A DNA stretch of 64,000 nt from Tubulanus polymorphus (taxonomy: Eukaryota > Nemertea > Palaeonemertea > Tubulaniformes > Tubulanidae): contig NC_134030.1 of the NCBI RefSeq assembly GCF_964204645.1, positions 21,767,210 to 21,831,209 of the forward strand, given 5' to 3'. The first letter of the stretch is position 1; each line of letters starts with the position of its first letter. The notes under the pieces were generated by a model. The model did not search any database, was not told where the DNA came from, and saw only the letters and a list, made by a program, of their open reading frames with translations. This document shows, piece after piece, positions 59,301 to 64,000 of this stretch. The translations under genes were made by a program, and so were the position numbers.

Positions 59301-59665
59301 ACGCGAATATCGAGGCCGGGAACGACAAAAATACGGCTCCGTACATGGATATGGCAGCCGCGAAGGGTAAAGACACAGCTTCATATATAGATATGGAAGC
59401 CGGGAAGGGCAAAGATACAACTCCTTATATGGATATGGGACCCGGGATAGAAGAGGATACGTACAGGAGTACGGAAACCGGGAAGGACAAACACACAACT
59501 CCTTACACGAATACCGGAGCCGAGAAGCGCAAAGATAGACATAGTTACGTGAATACTGAAGCCGGAAAGGCGCGCCGTTTGAAGAAAGATACTGATGAAC
59601 CCGTGAAAGATGATGTTGAACTTTATTCTTACGCTACTGTTCAATATACTCGCAATAGGCGTTAG
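56383..59665 (+). CDS. Gene D: short-type Ig receptor, tandem copy of gene B
   Basis: Exons: 56383-56482, 56949-57269, 57985-58024, 58460-58502, 58794-58903, 59155-59665; 1,125 nt and 374 residues, as in gene B. The signal exon is identical. About ten replacements: three in the Ig exon (Q to K, S to T, H to Y), one in the stalk and six in the tail. The tail motifs are YANI, YMDM, YIDM, YMDM, YRST, YTNT and YVNT, so all YxN and YxxM motifs survive although the first changes V to A. No disabling change is seen, so both copies look functional. The same doubts apply to exons 3 and 4 as for gene B. Confidence 0.8.
58273..58412. mobile_element. Foldback element in gene D
   Basis: Partner of 21647-21786, in the same intron. 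Confidence 0.65.
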
Positions 59666-61437
59666 AGGGCGCCATTGAGCAAACGACCACTGATTATACA
59701 TATGCAAAACATGAGGCAATTGATACCTAATTTTTCATAATCTGCTGAGCTCAAAAGTAGAATCAGCTGCATGCATACATTATTCATTTCTAAAAATAAC
59801 AGACCCGGCAGTTTTAGAAATGAACTGACTACATATTTTATTCTAGTTCACAAAAATGACCCGGTCGACTAGGAGAAACAATTAGGTATGATTCACTAGC
59901 CTAAGTTTTAAGTTTTTGATATGTACCAGTAGTGTATTTGATGATCAAACTAAGGAACATCAATTCACTTCGACAATCATTCAAATTCCACTTTTAGCAA
60001 ATGAAGATTATAGGTGAAATTGCGATGTCAAATGCTTCAGTTTACAGGGCAGTATTCAAACTGTGAAAGTATAAATTCATGATATTCAGCTACCGATGGC
60101 CTCGTAGACTCTTATGAGGACTTAAGTTTTTTAAGTGCCAATTGACTTGTCAAAATCATCTTCAGGGGCGTATCCAAGTAAGGCCGAAGCGGCCTCCTCC
60201 CCTTATCTATTTTGCCAAGAAAATATTTTCACAACATGGATTAGGAATGTAACAAATATAGTAGAAAGTCTTTGTCATTCATTTTGTTATTGATTTACTC
60301 TAGATGCCCCCAGAAAATGATCCAATCCTGATTCCCCTAAAAAGATATATAAAATATGGTATAAAATCCGTCAGTCTTATTCTTTTCTTGATGATTTATT
60401 TTCTTTTTTCCTCTTTTACTACTTCGGTCAAACAAGATACATTACACGATGGTAAAAGCTTTCCTAAAATAGATGTGTTTTAAGATTTCATTCAGAAGTA
60501 TCGACGGATGAGGATTCCGGAATACTGGACGGTCAAACATTCCACATTGTTGGGACAGTGAACTTCAAAGCTCTATTGCCAAATGACCTTCTTGGAGACA
60601 GGTTTGACTAGAGGTGTTATCATTTATATCCACTCATATTCTATTCATCCATTATTAGATCAAGCACATTCTAATGATCTTAACATTTTATCAATATGTT
60701 CATTTCAGTTACTTTCACTTTGTCTCACTTTAAACCCTTGTTTTAGTCTCTGGTTTGCAGTTACACATTTTTTCATTTAATCAGACGGTTCACAGATCAT
60801 TTCGTGCCTCGATATTTACCAACCAATCACTTCGTGCCTCGATATTTACCAACCAATGATATGTAGATGAACCGACCGATGTGTTTTACCAGGTGTTATC
60901 ATTTATATTGACTCATATTCTATTCATGCACAGCGTTTATCGTTGACTCAATACATTTTCATAGTTCTATTATTCACCCTCTAAGGATTGTATTTTATAG
61001 GATACTTCCATTTTTCCACATATTTTCTTCGGGCTGATAGAACATCTTATGTGAAGTTAACAATTGATCGATCAGATTTTTTGACTTTTTAAATGCATCA
61101 GAATCGAGGATTAGTTGCTTTGTTTATGGATATTTAGAGTAGTTTCACTTTGTTTTTATTTCATTAAGGTAAAAATCATTTCCTCCTCTTTTCACATCTG
61201 GGTTTCGTTTCATGAAAAGTTTTAAGCTTTAGACAGTTAAATATGAATTGTTGTCCTCATTACAAACTTGAAGTAACCAATCATAGCAGCTGAACTTGAG
61301 AGATTCAAGTTATTTTTACTCTGTTTTGTAATATTGGACCCTGAGCGAGACTCCTGGTTTTGATGTACACATGTCTTGTATGCAGTGACTATCCATCACT
61401 TGGACGTTACCAAAAATACGAATGAAATTGAAATGCT

Positions 61438-61620
61438 GGTCGAATTAATACTAGGAATAGTTCGTTAACTCATTCGTCTCCTAGGAATCGAATTGACGTT
61501 TCGTCTTCGTAGTTCTCAACTTCCGCGACGATTCTAAAATGAGAACTACTAAACCGAAACGTAATTTCGATTCCTAGGTAGTTAAAGAAATACGATCTTA
61601 TTCCTAGAATTAATTCGGCC
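61438..61620. mobile_element. Foldback element upstream of gene E
   Basis: Partner of 24831-25013, with the same gtcgaattaat outer arm. Confidence 0.65.
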
Positions 61621-61699
61621 ATCATATCGCAAACCCCCAATCAGTCGCTTGCCGGCTCTGCCAAGACTGAAGATCCTTTCAGAATCGAATCAATTATAC

Positions 61700-62185
61700 C
61701 AAGATAAGATATTTATTTCACTCCAACCATAAGAATGGTACATGGAGGCAAGATTGAATACAAAATATGAAATATAAAAATTTACAAAACATAAACAGAA
61801 TTTTATACATATATACTTTCAGACGAAGCAAATGGGAAAATAATTCTATAACAAAGTTAAGATCCAATTTTTCAGTAAAACAATTTACAGACAAAGCAAG
61901 TACAGAGATTGAATTATATACAGCAAAATATACCACACGTATATACATATACACAATTTACTGGAGGGATTTTTATAAACTTAAACCTAACTCGATAAAT
62001 TGAGCTATTTGTGGGTTAGGATTCGTTAATATTTCAGAGTTTCTGGACATACTTAAATGGATGGAATTATCACGCATATCATATAACATTAATGAAATGC
62101 AGGTCATCTCCTCTCTGACTACGTTACAGGCGGGGCACAGTCTTTCACTTCTGTATGAGCGTTCGATCGATTATCTACCGGTAAC
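61700..62185 (-). pseudogene. LINE C-terminal remnant upstream of gene E
   Basis: The minus strand from about 62165 reads RSERLCPACNVVREEMTCIS and MLYDMRDNSIHLSM, the Cys-motif end of a non-LTR retrotransposon ORF2, and continues open to about 61920. It is absent upstream of gene C, so it inserted after the duplication or was deleted there. Confidence 0.65.
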
Positions 62186-62833
62186 AAATAGGAACCAATT
62201 CTGAATTCGAATGAGCTATAACGCGCAAGACGATACTTTCAAATTTTCAGATATTTTCTTGAACATGTGAATTTAAAAATCGATCATGTATAAGTTTGTT
62301 AGACTTTTAAGTGCATATCAGAATGGGTTCACTTAGAATGGTTTAGTTTGATAGAATAGTTTTACTTTTCTGATAAACCGTTTTTCTTTTCATTAAGGAA
62401 AAACTCACTTTTTCCTAGACTCACTACACACCAGAGTTTGGTTTACTCCAGACGGTTATATTTGAAATCCATTATGAGTTTGAATTACTGTCCTCATTAA
62501 AAACTTAAGTCCTCACCTCATCAAGTTTTCTTCACTTTTTTGTGAATCGGACCCTGACCTACTAGTCTCCTAGACTTGATGTATATCTGTCTGCGGTAAA
62601 ACATTGAACACTTTTAATTTTTGAACACCATTAATTTCCTATTCTTTTTGCATACCGGTAGAGATATTTACATCTTAACAATTGAACACCTCGTCTATAG
62701 AATTTCATAAAAATGCTTGTCGACAAGAGGTTCCCTGTGCAAGAGCGTCGTTGTAAGATGTGTTTAACTGTTTTCTGTATGTGACGATGATCTGAGGTTT
62801 GTGTCTTTATATCCAGGTAATGAATGAATCAAG

Positions 62834-62948
62834 ATGAGGAATCTATGGAGGAATCCGCAGAAGTGTTTAGTGATCTACGTGATTATACTGTTGAATCTCA
62901 TGGCGTACAACAACAGCCCACAAGCGTTTAGAGTCAAGAGAAATACAG
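62834..62948 (+). CDS. Gene E: long-type receptor, signal-peptide exon only
   Basis: Start of the next long-type gene. MRNLWRNPQKC and LVIYVIILLNLM match gene C exon 1, with a phase 1 GTAAGA donor. Intron 1 continues to the window end; the Ig1 exon is expected beyond. The uORF overlap (62820-62837) is conserved. Confidence 0.8.
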
Positions 62949-63451
62949 GTAAGACAACGTGAAAGAACATATCATAGAGTATATATGGAAAATGTATTAC
63001 ATAAGATAAAACTTATCACCAGACTTTGGAAACTTGTATTTGAAATATCTGGGACAAAATGATAGTAGTTGAATAGTCCACTTGAACTGATACATTTACC
63101 TCGAATGAAAACCCACAATCTCTCAAGTGTTTACATTTTACCTTAAACATTTTAACTATTCAATAATTGTATTTTATCTTCTAAAACTCCATCTGCACTT
63201 GATTCTTATATCCGGGTTATGCGTCTCCACTACGCTCGCAACACGCCTTCAATGCTGAGTTTTCCGCAAAACCTGGGTTTTAGAAACCGTAGTTGAAAAA
63301 GAAGGGTCCACTCCTTATTCAACCACGTTCGCGTAAAACTTTTAGAATTTTTACTAGAAGTGTAGAAAGTAAACCCGCGCAACGATTGAACTTAAAATTG
63401 AACTACAGATTGGTAGAAATCCCACAATAAAATCAGCGAAAGAAATTGAAA

Positions 63452-63715
63452 TCAGAATTCAGAATTCATTGTAAACGAGAATATATTTCGAGCAACGTTT
63501 CGGCTAAACACAACTATGAGCCAATCATCAGGCGTACCGATACACGAGATATATTTAACAAGATATTTATACAGAAAATGAACTGAAGAATGAGTGATCG
63601 AAGTTAAATACAGAGTAAAGTTATTCAAAACATAGACAAGGAAACAATAGTAGAAAGAGTTAAGCAACAGCAAACAGCAAACTAGGGGTAAAACGAGGAG
63701 GTAAATAAAACACAA
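63452..63715 (-). repeat. Repeat segment in gene E intron 1
   Basis: Same as 25707-25970, with an identical minus-strand frame. After about 63745 the sequence departs from gene C and no feature is evident to 64000. Confidence 0.4.
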
Positions 63716-64000
63716 AACCCGAAACTAAAACGAGGAGGTAAACCAGGGGGTAATCAAACAATGGCAAAAACATAACAAGGTTAATCAGAGAGTGAGGGGA
63801 AACAAAGAGGGCAGGATAGAAGGGAAAATTAATATAATGCGGGGACAGGTGAAGCGAGAAATTTTGAGATCAATAAGTTGTGGGGAAAATCGATATTCGA
63901 ATTGTGGCAATTTTCCAGATGTTCAATTATCAGAGCTGATTTCTTAACGTGTCGTTTGGTTTGATTGGGACAGGGACACCGCACGAATACGTTTGTTCAC

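Larger units (their letters stand above)
59666..62833. other. Intergenic region D-E
   Basis: Conserved with 23037-25105 up to about 61640, including the foldback element at 61438-61620. About 1.1 kb (61650-62765) is extra: a LINE remnant, then 62190-62520, which is a diverged second copy of the preceding 61000-61270 type sequence. No gene found. Confidence 0.55.
1..64000. repeat. Tandem segmental duplication of a two-gene receptor unit
   Basis: The first 33.4 kb and the following 30.6 kb are two copies of one unit. Position 1 aligns with 33442. Matching landmarks are exon 221-250 with 33662-33691 (offset 33441), the start codon at 19722 with 56383 (offset 36661) and the start codon at 25106 with 62834 (offset 37728). 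The growing offset comes mainly from an extra 15-exon block, a minisatellite and mobile elements in the second copy. Each unit holds one long-type and one short-type receptor gene, all on the + strand, so the locus is an alternating tandem array that runs off both ends of the window. This is read directly by comparing the two halves. Confidence 0.95.

Overview
The window looks like nuclear DNA of an AT-rich invertebrate animal, perhaps a lophotrochozoan. The signs are GT/AG introns, non-LTR retrotransposon debris, tRNA-derived SINEs and foldback (MITE-like) elements. The taxonomic guess is weak. Everything is read by eye; there is no transcript evidence.

Layout: the window is a large tandem duplication. 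Position 1 matches 33442, and the parallel continues to the end with an offset growing from 33.4 to 37.7 kb. Each unit holds two different immunoglobulin-superfamily (IgSF) receptor genes, all on the + strand. In order: gene A (3' part only, 221-16560, long type), gene B (19722-23036, short type), gene C (25106-53658, complete long type), gene D (56383-59665, short type, copy of B) and gene E (from 62834, long type, only its signal-peptide exon).

Short type (B, D): signal peptide, one Ig-like domain, one transmembrane helix and a tail of about 170 residues. The tail carries tyrosine motifs at a 14-residue period, three of the YxxM form (PI3K p85 SH2 class) and three of the YxN form (GRB2 SH2 class). 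Spliced length is 374 residues in both; they differ at about 10 positions.

Long type (C; A is its paralogue): signal peptide, four Ig-like exons, one transmembrane exon, then an intracellular region of about 1,040 residues split over 57 tiny exons, mostly 18-90 nt. Every internal exon is a multiple of 3 and every intron I could place is phase 1, so any cassette can be skipped without a frameshift. A 15-exon block is present twice in C and once in A. One C exon has lost its donor, and two A exons are deleted in C.

Most striking observation: several tail exons differ between A and C by about 20% of bases, nearly all amino-acid changing, while the introns touching them differ by 1-6%. This suggests diversifying selection or exon-focused conversion on the predicted intracellular side. 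I recognise no known domain in the tail. The two receptor types share a homologous Ig domain and are likely one family; a recognition or immune-type role is inference only.

Introns and intergenic DNA hold minisatellites (including an 82-bp array that copies a 3' splice site seven extra times), foldback elements, hAT-like non-autonomous elements, SINEs and minus-strand LINE reverse transcriptase remnants.
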